A stretch of 28,854 bases of DNA from GCA-2746795 sp964643965 (GCA_964643965.1 CAZXVH010000068.1:1-28854), one strand, 5' to 3'; shown: positions 1 through 7,165, counted from the stretch's first letter. The notes: generated from the letters alone by a model not told the origin. Translations and numbers: made by a program.

Positions 1-45
1 TGTTGACATTGATTCCTAGACTCCATCTGTGAACTGCGACTTATG

Positions 46-69
46 CCGTCCTAACAATTTGTTAGACGG
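46..69. repeat. Short inverted repeat resembling a recombination-site fragment or hairpin
   Basis: The arms CCGTC-c-TAACA and TGTTA-GACGG pair, leaving one bulged C and a 3-nt loop. The right arm contains GTTAGAC, which fits the integron core-site consensus GTTRRRY. The left arm contains TCCTAAC, which fits RYYYAAC except at its first base. The whole structure is much shorter than a normal attC site and no integrase is present, so a simple hairpin upstream of the phosphotransferase gene is equally likely. Confidence 0.35.
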
Positions 70-108
70 ATAAATCTCAAGTTCTCAACCACGTAAAGCG
101 TGATATAG

Positions 109-1057
109 ATGGCTACAAAAACGTCCATTCCGCACAATGAGATTGAAATAATATTCTCACAATATGATTTGGGCCGTTTGATTCATACGGAAGTTCTTTT
201 GCAAGGCTCAGTTCAAACAAATTACATGATTCACACATCGCGTGGCAAATTTGTTTTTCGACTTTATAAAAATCGCACTAAAGAATCAGTATCATTTGAG
301 CGTGACTTGCTCATTTATCTCGTTGAACACAGTTATCCATGCCCGGCGCCAATGAAAAATACACAGGGGACATATGTGGGGTTGTATCACCACAAACCGT
401 ATATGGTCTTTGAATTCCTTGAAGGCCATCATGTAGAAGAACCAAATTTCGAGCACTGGCAGCAGCTTGTGGAATATGCCGCAAGGTTACAAAAAGTTGC
501 TCAGAAATTTCATTCACCATATACACCTCACCGTTGGAATTTTGACTCTAGCTTATGCTTAAAATTGGCGCAAACAGAAGTGACAAAGAGCAATAACGAA
601 AACAGTCGTAGAAAACTGGCTTGGCTAGTGTCTGAGCTTGCGGCTTTAGATCTGCCCTCAACATTACCCAAGGGAATTTGTCATTGTGATTTTCGTTATT
701 CTAATGTGCTTTTTCGAGATGACTTATTTGTTGCGCTACTCGATTTTGATGATGCAAACTATACTTATCTGCAATTCGACTTGGTAGGTTTAATTGAGTA
801 TTGGGCATGGCCGAGCGTTGATAACATACTTGATGTTAAAAAAAGCCCGCACGGTCGTCAAAGAGTACATGCAGCACCGTTCACTTTCTTTGGTGGAGCA
901 ACAGCATTTGTTTGATGTATACAAACTCAGCATTCTATTTGATAGCGTTTGGTTTTTTAACAGAGGGAATGCCGATGATTTTTACGAAAAGAGAAAGGTA
1001 AACGCCTTAAATAGTCTAGGCAGACAAGCACTATTTGATTTACTCTTTCACGAATAA
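109..1057 (+). CDS. Aminoglycoside/homoserine kinase-type phosphotransferase, frameshifted (possible pseudogene)
   Basis: This is a protein-kinase-fold small-molecule phosphotransferase of the APH / homoserine kinase type II family, which moves phosphate from ATP to a hydroxyl group; the substrate cannot be told from sequence. Visible motifs are the catalytic loop HCDFRYSNVLF (HxD...N) around residue 195 and the Mg-binding DFDD just after it. A TAG stop lies directly before the ATG at 109, so this start is the earliest possible. The first frame stops at 915. From a run of seven A at 838-844 the reading continues smoothly in another frame (KKARTVVKEYMQHRS...) to a stop at 1057. Together the two parts give about 315 residues, normal for the family. 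Six A would restore one frame. The cause may be a real frameshift, a phase-variable A-run or a sequencing error. AT-rich codon use and lack of ACGGCCGT suggest acquired DNA. Confidence 0.75.
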
Positions 1058-1162
1058 TGGGGAAGTCTATCACGCCTCCCATTTTGTTGGCTTTTGATAT
1101 TTCGATGAAGGATGAATTAGAATTAGATGACTAATGAAAGGATTTCTAAGAAGGAGTAGCTA

Positions 1163-1459
1163 ATGGCAAAAATAACGATCACAAAAGATAACCTGCTCAG
1201 TCTTGATGAGTTCAAGGCATTGCTGGAACAAACGGAAACACGCAGTTCAACAATGGATTACATTTTTCGTTTGTTGCGGGAACTGGTTTCTTTTGAAGAA
1301 AAATACAACATGGCAACAGATGTCTTTTATGCTCGTTTCATGCGTGGTGAAATGGGTGACGATTTGCCCTTTATTAAATGGGCAGGGCGGTATGAATTGT
1401 ACCTCGAAGCCAAACAAGAAATTGACAGTCAGTTAGCCAAAGTGCCTGTGACCGTCTAA
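1163..1459 (+). CDS. tumA: TumA-like antitoxin
   Basis: This is a 98-residue acidic, mostly helical protein directly upstream of a TumE-like toxin gene, matching the antitoxin-first order of the TumA/TumE type. A strong ribosome binding site, AAGGAG, lies about 9 bases before the ATG. The stop codon overlaps the toxin start in TAATG, which fits translational coupling. The FEEKYNM and GDDLPFIKWAG segments are typical of the small helical proteins found beside DUF6516 toxins. No DNA-binding motif is obvious. The function is inferred mainly from its partner; by itself the protein is not strongly diagnostic. In such pairs the antitoxin binds the toxin and usually represses the shared promoter. 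Confidence 0.7.
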   Translation: MAKITITKDNLLSLDEFKALLEQTETRSSTMDYIFRLLRELVSFEEKYNMATDVFYARFMRGEMGDDLPFIKWAGRYELYLEAKQEIDSQLAKVPVTV

Positions 1460-1839
1460 TGCTAAATCGGTATCTGCATCGACTTTACGATACGATTATC
1501 TCTCGTGGTTATGTTGAAGTTGAGCGTCTGGATTTTGATGAACTGCCGGGTCGTCAGGGTATTATTGAGGGACGGTTGAAATTCCATGATGGATCACTGC
1601 TCGACTTTGATGAAGTTGTTCTCTTACGCAGCGAACAGATCGTAAAGCTGCGTTATGCTTATCATTATCAAAATGAATCGGGAGAGATAATCTTCCGCTA
1701 TGATAACGCCTCACATTATCCAAACATCATCACTTATCCTCACCATAAGCATGTAGGTTCTGCTGTTGAACCAGCTCAAGTTCCTGATCTCAGTGAGGTC
1801 CTTCGTGAAATTGAGCAAATGATTTTTAACGGCGATTGA
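1459..1839 (+). CDS. tumE: TumE-family toxin (DUF6516)
   Basis: This 126-residue protein has the features of the TumE/DUF6516 family: an N-terminal GRLKFHDGSLLDFDE strand region, then LRYAYHYQN, IFRYDNASHYPN and a YPHHKHVG histidine cluster around residue 95. The family is known as the toxin half of a two-gene toxin-antitoxin module; its molecular target is not evident from sequence. The ATG overlaps the last base of the antitoxin stop, so the two genes form a coupled operon. The gene is intact. It lies between the frameshifted phosphotransferase and the DUF4258 pair, in a segment of small accessory modules. Confidence 0.78.
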   Translation: MLNRYLHRLYDTIISRGYVEVERLDFDELPGRQGIIEGRLKFHDGSLLDFDEVVLLRSEQIVKLRYAYHYQNESGEIIFRYDNASHYPNIITYPHHKHVGSAVEPAQVPDLSEVLREIEQMIFNGD

Positions 1840-1872
1840 ATTACGAGTGTGAAGCGGATCTCTCCAATCTTT

Positions 1873-2060
1873 GTCTAACAACACTTGGAGCAGACGGACG
1901 AGATCGAGGCTTTTTTAAGGTTTTGGTGAATCCAAAAGTAATCTCTCAACCCGCCCGCCGCTCAAGCAGGCGTTTTGCTTTGGCAGCCAACCAACCAGCC
2001 CCCCTATACTTGCGATCAAGTGAGCATTAACCGGACAGCGGGGATTTACGGAGATTTATT
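1873..2060. other. Intergenic spacer with cassette-border-like features
   Basis: The spacer of roughly 290 bases between tumE and the DUF4258 gene starts with GTCTAAC (1873-1879), a fit to the RYYYAAC core of integron attC sites. It also holds one copy of the duplicated promoter-like repeat described separately. GTGTTATGAGG near 2060 is complementary to TTCATAAC near 2865 in the next spacer. A 64-codon open frame at 1836-2030 looks spurious, because it is low in coding character and crosses the repeat. A gene-cassette origin is possible but not shown. Confidence 0.3.
1972..2021 (+). repeat. Duplicated intergenic repeat, copy A, with promoter-like box
   Basis: This 50-base segment is nearly identical to 2759-2807: both read GTTTTGCTTT(G/A)GCAGCC, then AACCAACCAG, a C-run, CTATACTTG(C/T)GATCA(A/G)GT. 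Each copy contains TATACT (here 2005-2010), about 18-19 bases after TTGGCA or TTAGCA, a plausible sigma70-type promoter. Each copy lies about 110 bases before the next likely start codon. Copy A lacks the ACGGCCGT palindrome that abuts copy B. Confidence 0.7.
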
Positions 2061-2132
2061 GTGTTATGAGGCTCTCCGACCGGTTCAAAATTGACACACA
2101 GAGTACAATTGTCATTAGAGCAATTCGCTATA

Positions 2133-2447
2133 ATGGAAATCGAAGTCATCAAAAAGTGCGTTCGCACAGACCAATACATTTACAGCCTTCATGCTGAAAT
2201 AGAAAGGAAGGCTGATGAGTTAACTTTCGCTCAAGTTGAGGAAGCGCTGTTAAATGGCAAGATTTTGGAGCAGTATCCTGAAACCGGACGTGGTGAAAGT
2301 TGCCTGGTGGTCGGATTTGCCAGAGAAACTCCCATTCACGTTGTCTGTGGCTGGCGCGGCGAAAAAATCGCTCTGATTACCGTTTATATCCCCACTCTGC
2401 CTAAGTTTATTGATCCCTGGACGCGAGGAAATACAAGTGATGAATGA
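2133..2447 (+). CDS. DUF4258 domain protein, putative toxin
   Basis: From the ATG at 2133 this is a 104-residue protein. An in-frame TTG at 2091 would add 14 residues but has no better ribosome binding site. The segments YSLHAEIERKADELTF, ILEQYPETGRGESCLV and IHVVCGW, then a terminal ITVYIP-P, are typical of DUF4258, a RelE/BrnT-like small fold often found as a toxin. The last eight bases overlap the downstream zinc-finger gene, which fits a coupled toxin-antitoxin operon in toxin-first order. Toxic activity is inferred from family and context only. Transcription could begin at the TATACT box in the repeat upstream. Confidence 0.72.
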   Translation: MEIEVIKKCVRTDQYIYSLHAEIERKADELTFAQVEEALLNGKILEQYPETGRGESCLVVGFARETPIHVVCGWRGEKIALITVYIPTLPKFIDPWTRGNTSDE

Positions 2448-2700
2448 CAACACGAAAAAACTAAAGTGTAATTTTTGTGGCAGCGAGCAGTATGAGGAAC
2501 GACGAATTGAATATCTTTACAGCTACAAGGGGAAATATTTGCTCGTGCCTAACACACCTGTTGAAGTTTGTAGCAATTGCGGCATGATTTATTATGATGC
2601 GGCTGTCCTGAAAGAAATCGAACGACGCTTTTTTGCCATTCAAGAGAAAACTGAAAAACCAGACCAGTATATCCGAATGCCTTCTACCACTTATGCTTAA
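2440..2700 (+). CDS. YgiT/MqsA-type zinc-finger protein, putative antitoxin
   Basis: This 86-residue protein has two Cys pairs, CNFCG and CSNCG, about 35 residues apart, the zinc-binding N-terminal domain of the MqsA/YgiT family. It lacks the C-terminal helix-turn-helix of full-length MqsA, as is usual for versions paired with DUF4258 proteins. The ATG at 2440 is preceded by GAGGAA at a suitable distance and lies inside the end of the DUF4258 gene, so I prefer it to the earlier in-frame start at 2410. Its likely role is to bind and block the DUF4258 protein. Confidence 0.75.
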   Translation: MNDNTKKLKCNFCGSEQYEERRIEYLYSYKGKYLLVPNTPVEVCSNCGMIYYDAAVLKEIERRFFAIQEKTEKPDQYIRMPSTTYA

Positions 2701-2758
2701 TTCGAACATAAGGTGTTTGAGGTTTTGGGTAATATCGAGAATTGGGGTGAAAACGGCC

Positions 2759-2807
2759 GTTTTGCTTTAGCAGCCAACCAACCAGCCCCCTATACTTGTG
2801 ATCAGGT
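2759..2807 (+). repeat. Duplicated intergenic repeat, copy B, with promoter-like box
   Basis: This is the second copy of the repeat at 1972-2021, with three substitutions and one fewer C in the C-run. Its TATACT is at 2791-2796. It abuts an ACGGCCGT palindrome at 2753-2760 and lies about 105 bases before the P-loop kinase gene. The weaker similarity downstream (ACC-GAC-GC...GCAGATT) suggests the copied unit was originally longer, perhaps about 100 bases. Confidence 0.7.
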
Positions 2808-2910
2808 TTATTTTCACCAGACTGCAAAGGTTTTTGCAGATTCATCAGGTAATGCATCCGCTTCATAACATTATTAGGCGCAAAAGCAGCATCCACCAAC
2901 TACTCATTAC

Positions 2911-3477
2911 ATGAACTATCCAAAACCCTTCCTGATTATTGTGACAGGTAGGCCAGCCGCCGGGAAATCAACTCTTGGCAGTTGGCTGTCAAAGGAACTT
3001 AATCTTCCTGTTATCAGCAAAGACAGTGTGCGTGAGATCTTGTTTGACCAACTGGGATGGGGAGATAGAGAGTGGGCCCGACAGCTGGGTCGTGTCAGTA
3101 TTGAGTTGATGTTTTATTTCACTCAAGCACAATTGGCGTGTGGCAATTCCATTATCTTGGACAATGCATTTCACCCAGACCTAACGGCACCAAGAGTATT
3201 AACTCTTAAAGCACAAACCAACGCCGAAATAATCCAAATCATATGCAATGCAAAGAGCGAGATACTGTTTCAAAGGTTTATGGAGCGGGCTAAGGGAGGA
3301 AATCGCCATCCAGGTCATGGGGATTTTGAAGTTCAGGAGGAACTGTTACAACATTTGAACAGGGAATATCCATTGATGATGAGCGTTGGTGGTAAACAAA
3401 TTGAACTAAATACTTCGGATTTTTCGACGCTCAATTATTCAGAGATTTTGAGAGTTGTAAAAGATTACATGAAATGA
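2911..3477 (+). CDS. P-loop kinase (AAA_33 / zeta-toxin-like fold)
   Basis: This 188-residue protein has a Walker A motif GRPAAGKST at residues 13-21, followed by LSKELNLPVISKDSVREILFD. That pattern is typical of the AAA_33 predicted kinases related to gluconate kinase, chloramphenicol phosphotransferase and zeta toxin. A middle segment SIILDNAFHPD fits the strand carrying the second acidic motif, and FQRFMERAKGGNRHPGH resembles the arginine-rich lid. The substrate is unknown: it could be a small-molecule kinase or a zeta-like toxin, but no epsilon-like antitoxin is present. It is a stand-alone gene behind repeat copy B. Confidence 0.75.
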   Translation: MNYPKPFLIIVTGRPAAGKSTLGSWLSKELNLPVISKDSVREILFDQLGWGDREWARQLGRVSIELMFYFTQAQLACGNSIILDNAFHPDLTAPRVLTLKAQTNAEIIQIICNAKSEILFQRFMERAKGGNRHPGHGDFEVQEELLQHLNREYPLMMSVGGKQIELNTSDFSTLNYSEILRVVKDYMK

Positions 3478-3699
3478 TAACGGCTGCTATCTTTACACAA
3501 ACTCAAGTTGCGCGTAACACGCCTTCCAGGTGACGCTAACGCGATGCCTTGGGCGGCTGGCTATTGGGTGAGTGGCGAAGATGTGGGAACGGCCGTTGCC
3601 AGCGCACCTGAAGCAGCCATTTTGCTCAATTACCCCATCTGTATGCTGCCCTACTTTCTGCAAGATAAACAGTTGAGGGGAGCAGGCACATTGACGATT

Positions 3700-3741
3700 A
3701 AAACAGGCCAGCGTATCTTCATGCGACGACTGGCCTGTTTT
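3700..3741 (+). terminator. Hairpin terminator
   Basis: A perfect 12-bp stem (AAAACAGGCCAG paired with CTGGCCTGTTTT) encloses an 18-nt loop and ends in a T-run. It can act in both directions. A TATAAT at 3747-3752 follows immediately but has no good -35 box. The stretch 3478-3700 before it holds an 86-codon open frame (3508-3768) with no recognisable domain, which may be an unidentified gene remnant. Confidence 0.55.
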
Positions 3742-3785
3742 TCATGTATAATGCTTTCGCCTCATTAAAAAACAATACAAGGTGA

Positions 3786-3845
3786 AAGATCGAGGATCAT
3801 CAAGAAGAAATTTTGGAATCTTGGTATGAATTCTTTACTCATTGA
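3786..3845 (+). pseudogene. C-terminal remnant of a DUF4160-like protein
   Basis: The frame reads EDHQEEILESWYEFFTH and then TGA at 3843-3845. It resembles the C-terminal helix of DUF4160 proteins, which commonly precede DUF2442 genes. A stop just upstream leaves no room for the rest of the gene. It overlaps the start of the DUF2442 remnant, as intact pairs do. The identification rests on this short tail plus context. Confidence 0.4.
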
Positions 3846-3975
3846 GTTACAAAAAACAAAAGTAACAACCGTATCAGTGACAGAAGATACCTTAACGGTT
3901 GATTTAGCTGACGGCCGTACTATCGAGAGTCAAAAATCACTGCAACGGTGGCTTGAAAATCGGGAAGTTTTCTAA
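3826..3975 (+). pseudogene. DUF2442 protein with its middle deleted
   Basis: This 49-codon open frame begins with the DUF2442 signature VSVTEDTLTVDLADGRTI. It then jumps directly to ESQKSLQRWLENR, which resembles the C-terminal tail of the family. The central part, which normally contains the PLAWYPRL and W-rich segments, is missing, so about 35-40 residues appear to have been lost in frame. DUF4160-DUF2442 pairs occur as small mobile two-gene modules of uncertain, possibly toxin-antitoxin, function. This copy is probably inactive. An ACGGCCGT palindrome at 3911-3918 falls exactly at the junction (DGR codons). Confidence 0.55.
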
Positions 3976-3987
3976 ATGCGGTTTGGT

Positions 3988-4015
3988 GGGAGGCAAAACG
4001 GCCGTTTTGCCTCCC
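3988..4015. terminator. 28-bp perfect palindrome overlapping a promoter
   Basis: This perfect palindrome is built outward from AACGGCCGTT, with arms GGGAGGCAAAAC and GTTTTGCCTCCC. As RNA it would form a strong hairpin after the DUF2442 remnant and could terminate transcription. Its right arm contains TTGCCT, which can serve as the -35 box of the next promoter, so it could equally be an operator. Confidence 0.45.
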
Positions 4016-4036
4016 TTACCCTCTAACCTTTATAAT
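4007..4036 (+). promoter_or_regulatory. Predicted promoter of the histidine kinase gene
   Basis: TTGCCT (4007-4012), an 18-bp spacer, then a perfect TATAAT (4031-4036). Transcription would begin near 4043, leaving only about 11 bases before the ATG at 4054. That fits the absence of a ribosome binding site, so the mRNA may be nearly leaderless. Confidence 0.6.
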
Positions 4037-4053
4037 CACCAACACAAAAAACA

Positions 4054-5820
4054 ATGCGTCAACCAGATAATTTTTACGCCCTGCTCCTCATCCTCTCCTT
4101 CATCTCCTGTATTGTCGTCTGTATATTTGTTTGGCGGCGACGAGACAGGCAGGGCGCTTTTCCCGTCTTTATATTTATGCTGGCTATGGCGCTATGGTCG
4201 CTTTTCTACGCCATCCATTGGCTGGTAACATCCCCATCACAGCGCTGGTTTTGGCTTAACCTGACCTACATCGGCGCCGTTCTTGTCCCGGCCGCCTTTT
4301 TCCTCTTTAGCCTCATCTTCACTCACCACGAACAATGGTTGATCAAACCGGTGCGAATTGTACTGGTGGTACAACCGGTGCTTGTTTTGCTGTTTCTGTG
4401 GAGCGATGAAGCGCACGATCTCTTTTTTGGCGGTAAACGTCCGCCAAACGCCACTATGTTTCTAGAAGGCGGCCCCGTCTTCTGGCTGAACATTGGCTAC
4501 GCCTACCTGCTAATTCTGATCGGCTTCCTCCTGTTGTTCCAGATGTTTTTGCAAGTCCGCCCGCCGTACCGATGGCAAGTCGGCGTCATCTTATTGGGCG
4601 CCTCTTTACCCTGGTTGAGCAACATGTTTGGCCTGGCTGGCATTCGACCGCCTGGCCTGGATCTGACCCCCTTTTTCTTTGTCCTCACCGGCATCATTTT
4701 TACCATCGGCCTGTTCCGCATCCATTTTCTAGACCTGGTTCCAGTAGCCCGCGACCGCCTCATCGAAACCATGACAGACGGCGTTCTGGTGTTGGATACC
4801 GCTGACCGCATCGTGGATATCAACCCGTCGGCGGCGGCTCTGTTTGGGCAGCAGCAGGAAGCCATGATCGGTCAACCGCTTGACAGTCTGCTTACCTATT
4901 GGCCTGAGGAACTGGCGCGTCTGCGCCAAATGCCCTCTGGTCGAGAAGAAGTACAACTGGGCGCCCAATCATCCCGCTACTATGAAGTGCAAATCATCCC
5001 CCTACAGGATGACAGGCAGCGCCTAACTGGCCGACTCATCACTTGGCATGATACGTCTGAGCGCAAAATGGCAGAATTAGAGCGGGAGGAGTTGATCCAC
5101 GAATTAGATGCTTACGCGCATACCGTGGCTCATGATCTTAAAAATCCACTGGCGCTGACGATTAGTTACGGCGAACTGCTTGCAGAAATGCACCCATTTA
5201 CACACGAAAACCAGGCGATCTATCTGGAACGTATGCAGAAAAACGGCCGGCGGATGTTGCAAATTGTGGACGAACTGCTGCTTTTAGCCACAGTCATTGG
5301 GCAAGACCACATCCCCATTGAGCCTATTAACATGCCAGATCTCATCCAGGCGGTTCTGGAGAGGTTTGAGGCAACAATAAAACAGACACAGGCAGAAATC
5401 AGCCTGCCAAAACAGTGTCCGTTAGCGCTGGGATATGGCCCCTGGATTGAAGAAGTATGGGCTAATTACATCAGCAATGCGCTTAAGTATGGCGGTAAAC
5501 CGCCGCAGATAACGGTCGGTTTTAACACATCAGAAACAGCAGGCATGGTCCGTTTTTGGGTCAAAGATAATGGACGTGGTCTGGAGCCAGCAGCCCAAAA
5601 ACGTCTTTTTCAGGAATTTGAACGGCTGGGACAGAAGCGGGTGCAAGGGCATGGCCTGGGGCTTTCAGTGGTCCATCGCATCATAGAACGGTTGAACGGC
5701 CAGGTCGGCGTAGAGAGCGAACTTGGGGCAGGGAGTCTCTTCTTTTTTACGCTGCCCGCTGTTCAGATCGACGCTCAGGTAAAACCAGCCAGTCCGACAA
5801 GGGTAACTCAAAAGCTATGA
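4054..5820 (+). CDS. Membrane sensor histidine kinase (7TM-PAS-HisKA-HATPase)
   Basis: This is a 588-residue orphan sensor kinase of the inner membrane. Residues 1-225 contain about seven hydrophobic segments, matching the N-terminal 7TM sensor region of histidine kinases. Residues 230-340 form a PAS domain (DGVLVLDTADRIVDINPSA ... ITWHDTSERK). The dimerisation helix carries the phospho-accepting His360 in HTVAHDLKNPL. The ATPase domain shows the N box NYISNALKYGG (around 465-475), the G1 box DNGRGL (505-510) and the G2 box GHGLGL. All catalytic motifs are intact. No response regulator is adjacent, so its partner must be encoded elsewhere. The signal it senses is unknown. The next gene downstream has its own promoter-like box. 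Confidence 0.92.
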   Translation: MRQPDNFYALLLILSFISCIVVCIFVWRRRDRQGAFPVFIFMLAMALWSLFYAIHWLVTSPSQRWFWLNLTYIGAVLVPAAFFLFSLIFTHHEQWLIKPVRIVLVVQPVLVLLFLWSDEAHDLFFGGKRPPNATMFLEGGPVFWLNIGYAYLLILIGFLLLFQMFLQVRPPYRWQVGVILLGASLPWLSNMFGLAGIRPPGLDLTPFFFVLTGIIFTIGLFRIHFLDLVPVARDRLIETMTDGVLVLDTADRIVDINPSAAALFGQQQEAMIGQPLDSLLTYWPEELARLRQMPSGREEVQLGAQSSRYYEVQIIPLQDDRQRLTGRLITWHDTSERKMAELEREELIHELDAYAHTVAHDLKNPLALTISYGELLAEMHPFTHENQAIYLERMQKNGRRMLQIVDELLLLATVIGQDHIPIEPINMPDLIQAVLERFEATIKQTQAEISLPKQCPLALGYGPWIEEVWANYISNALKYGGKPPQITVGFNTSETAGMVRFWVKDNGRGLEPAAQKRLFQEFERLGQKRVQGHGLGLSVVHRIIERLNGQVGVESELGAGSLFFFTLPAVQIDAQVKPASPTRVTQKL

Positions 5821-5871
5821 TTTTAGCTGCACGGCCGCCTTAATCCTGGTTTTTGTTTGCCCGCTATCAGG

Positions 5872-5877
5872 TATAAT
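5872..5877 (+). promoter_or_regulatory. Candidate -10 box for the lipoprotein gene
   Basis: A perfect TATAAT lies 43 bases before the ATG of the beta-propeller lipoprotein. The -35 region is weak (TGGTTT or GTTTTT), so an activator may be needed. Confidence 0.45.
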
Positions 5878-5919
5878 CCCCCTCGTTTGGCGACAATTTA
5901 CGAAACATAGGAAGACAAT

Positions 5920-7059
5920 ATGAAAAAAATGTTGTGGGTAACGGCCGTTACCCTTCTCCTCTTAAACATAACCGCCTGTGGTTGGAACCGCAGCGGCGCG
6001 CCGGCAAACGCCGGCCCAGAAGCGTTTTTCAGCGCCAATTTGCAGCGGGATGGCGTGTACCCCTCCGCCGCCGTGAAAAACCCGAGCGGAGCCAGCTGGC
6101 AGTTTCAGGCGGGCGAGTGGGTGTTTACCGCCCCGGTTGTGGTGGATAACACCGTCTATTTTGGCAGTTATGATGGCAACCTGTACGCCGCCAATGCCGC
6201 CACCGGCGCCGAACTCTGGCGCTTTCCCCTTGGCGACGCCGTCATCTCCTCCCCGGCCGTATCCGGCGATTATGTCTACGTGGGCGGCATGAACGGCAAC
6301 CTGTATGCCATCAACCGCCAGACCGGCCAGGAACATTGGCAGTTTGCCACGCAAGGCAGCATTTTAGCCTCGCCCGTGATCGCCAACGGCCAGGTGTATA
6401 CGGGCAGTGAAGATGGCAAGGTGTACGCCATCAACGCCAACAACGGCCAGGAAGCGTGGCATGTGGAAGCAGGATCGTCTGTTTTGTTTGAAATGGCGGT
6501 GGCCGAGGGGCTGCTTATTTTTGCCGACTCAGCCGGGCAGTTAACGGCCGTTCAAGCGATCAATGGGGAACCGGCCTGGCAAATGCAAATTGGCGAAGGT
6601 TCCGTCACCACCGGGCCGGTCATTGGCGAAGGCGTCATTTACGTCATCCTCAGCGACAAAAACCTGGTGGGCGCTCTGTACGCCATCGACCTGCAAACAC
6701 AAAACATCCGTTGGCGCTATCAGTTGAAAACGGAAAGTTACACCTCTCCAGCGCTGTGGCGTGATCTGGTGTATGTGGCGGATTTAGAGGGATTGGTAAC
6801 GGCCGTGGAGCAAAACTCTGGCAGCGCCCGTTGGGAATTCCCGACCACCGGCTCCATCTTCTCCGCTCCAGCCATCGCCGACGGCCACCTCTATGTGGGC
6901 AGTTGGGATAAGAACTTATACGCCCTGGACGCGGTGCGCGGTCGGCAAGAATGGCTCTTCACAGCCGGCGGCGGCGTCTCCTCGCCGGCGCTGTATGATG
7001 GCGTCCTCTACGTGGGCGCGGACAACGGCGTCTTGTATGCCATAGGCGATACACCGTGA
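5920..7059 (+). CDS. PQQ-type beta-propeller lipoprotein
   Basis: This 379-residue protein starts with a lipoprotein signal peptide (MKKMLWVTAVTLLLLNITAC) whose lipobox ITAC places the lipidated Cys at residue 20. The rest consists of repeated blades of the form VYFGSYDGNLYAANAATGAELWRF, VYVGG-NGNLYAINRQTGQEHW and so on, at least seven. This is the PQQ-like / BamB-like beta-propeller. Such proteins act outside the membrane as binding or assembly scaffolds; no enzyme residues identify it as a quinoprotein dehydrogenase. AGGAAG sits before the ATG. The TGA stop at 7057-7059 is followed in the same frame by 33 codons with strong coding character, ending at TAA 7159-7161, so the protein may once have been longer or be extended by readthrough. 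Confidence 0.88.
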   Translation: MKKMLWVTAVTLLLLNITACGWNRSGAPANAGPEAFFSANLQRDGVYPSAAVKNPSGASWQFQAGEWVFTAPVVVDNTVYFGSYDGNLYAANAATGAELWRFPLGDAVISSPAVSGDYVYVGGMNGNLYAINRQTGQEHWQFATQGSILASPVIANGQVYTGSEDGKVYAINANNGQEAWHVEAGSSVLFEMAVAEGLLIFADSAGQLTAVQAINGEPAWQMQIGEGSVTTGPVIGEGVIYVILSDKNLVGALYAIDLQTQNIRWRYQLKTESYTSPALWRDLVYVADLEGLVTAVEQNSGSARWEFPTTGSIFSAPAIADGHLYVGSWDKNLYALDAVRGRQEWLFTAGGGVSSPALYDGVLYVGADNGVLYAIGDTP

Positions 7060-7161
7060 ACGGAAGGCGACCCTGCCCCCGAACTGTGGAACGCCGACGC
7101 CGCCGGTGTGCTGGTCATCGGCCAAATCGCCCGCGCCGTGTACGACTTGTTCGGCATTTAA
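7060..7161 (+). pseudogene. In-frame coding-like tail after the TGA of the lipoprotein gene
   Basis: Directly after the TGA, in the same frame, are 33 sense codons (TEGDPAPELWNADAAG..., ending DLFGI) and a TAA. Most third positions are G or C, like the gene before it, while the other two frames are not gene-like. This suggests that the TGA is a recent nonsense mutation, a sequencing error, or a readthrough codon. Confidence 0.5.
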
Positions 7162-7165
7162 TACC

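Noticed and set aside
1836..2030. 64-codon open frame after tumE
   Set aside because: It crosses the duplicated intergenic repeat, has no ribosome binding site and shows no recognisable protein features.
46..2885. A complete chromosomal integron
   Set aside because: Only isolated core-like heptamers are seen; there is no integrase, no foldable attC pair at the usual spacing and no regular cassette boundaries.
3508..3768. 86-codon open frame after the P-loop kinase
   Set aside because: It begins with TTG, has no ribosome binding site, and its end runs through a terminator hairpin. Part of it looks somewhat coding, so it may be a remnant, but I cannot name it.
5920..7059. Quinoprotein dehydrogenase
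   Set aside because: The blades resemble PQQ repeats, but the protein is short, is a lipoprotein and lacks recognisable catalytic or PQQ-binding residues, so a binding or scaffold propeller is more likely.
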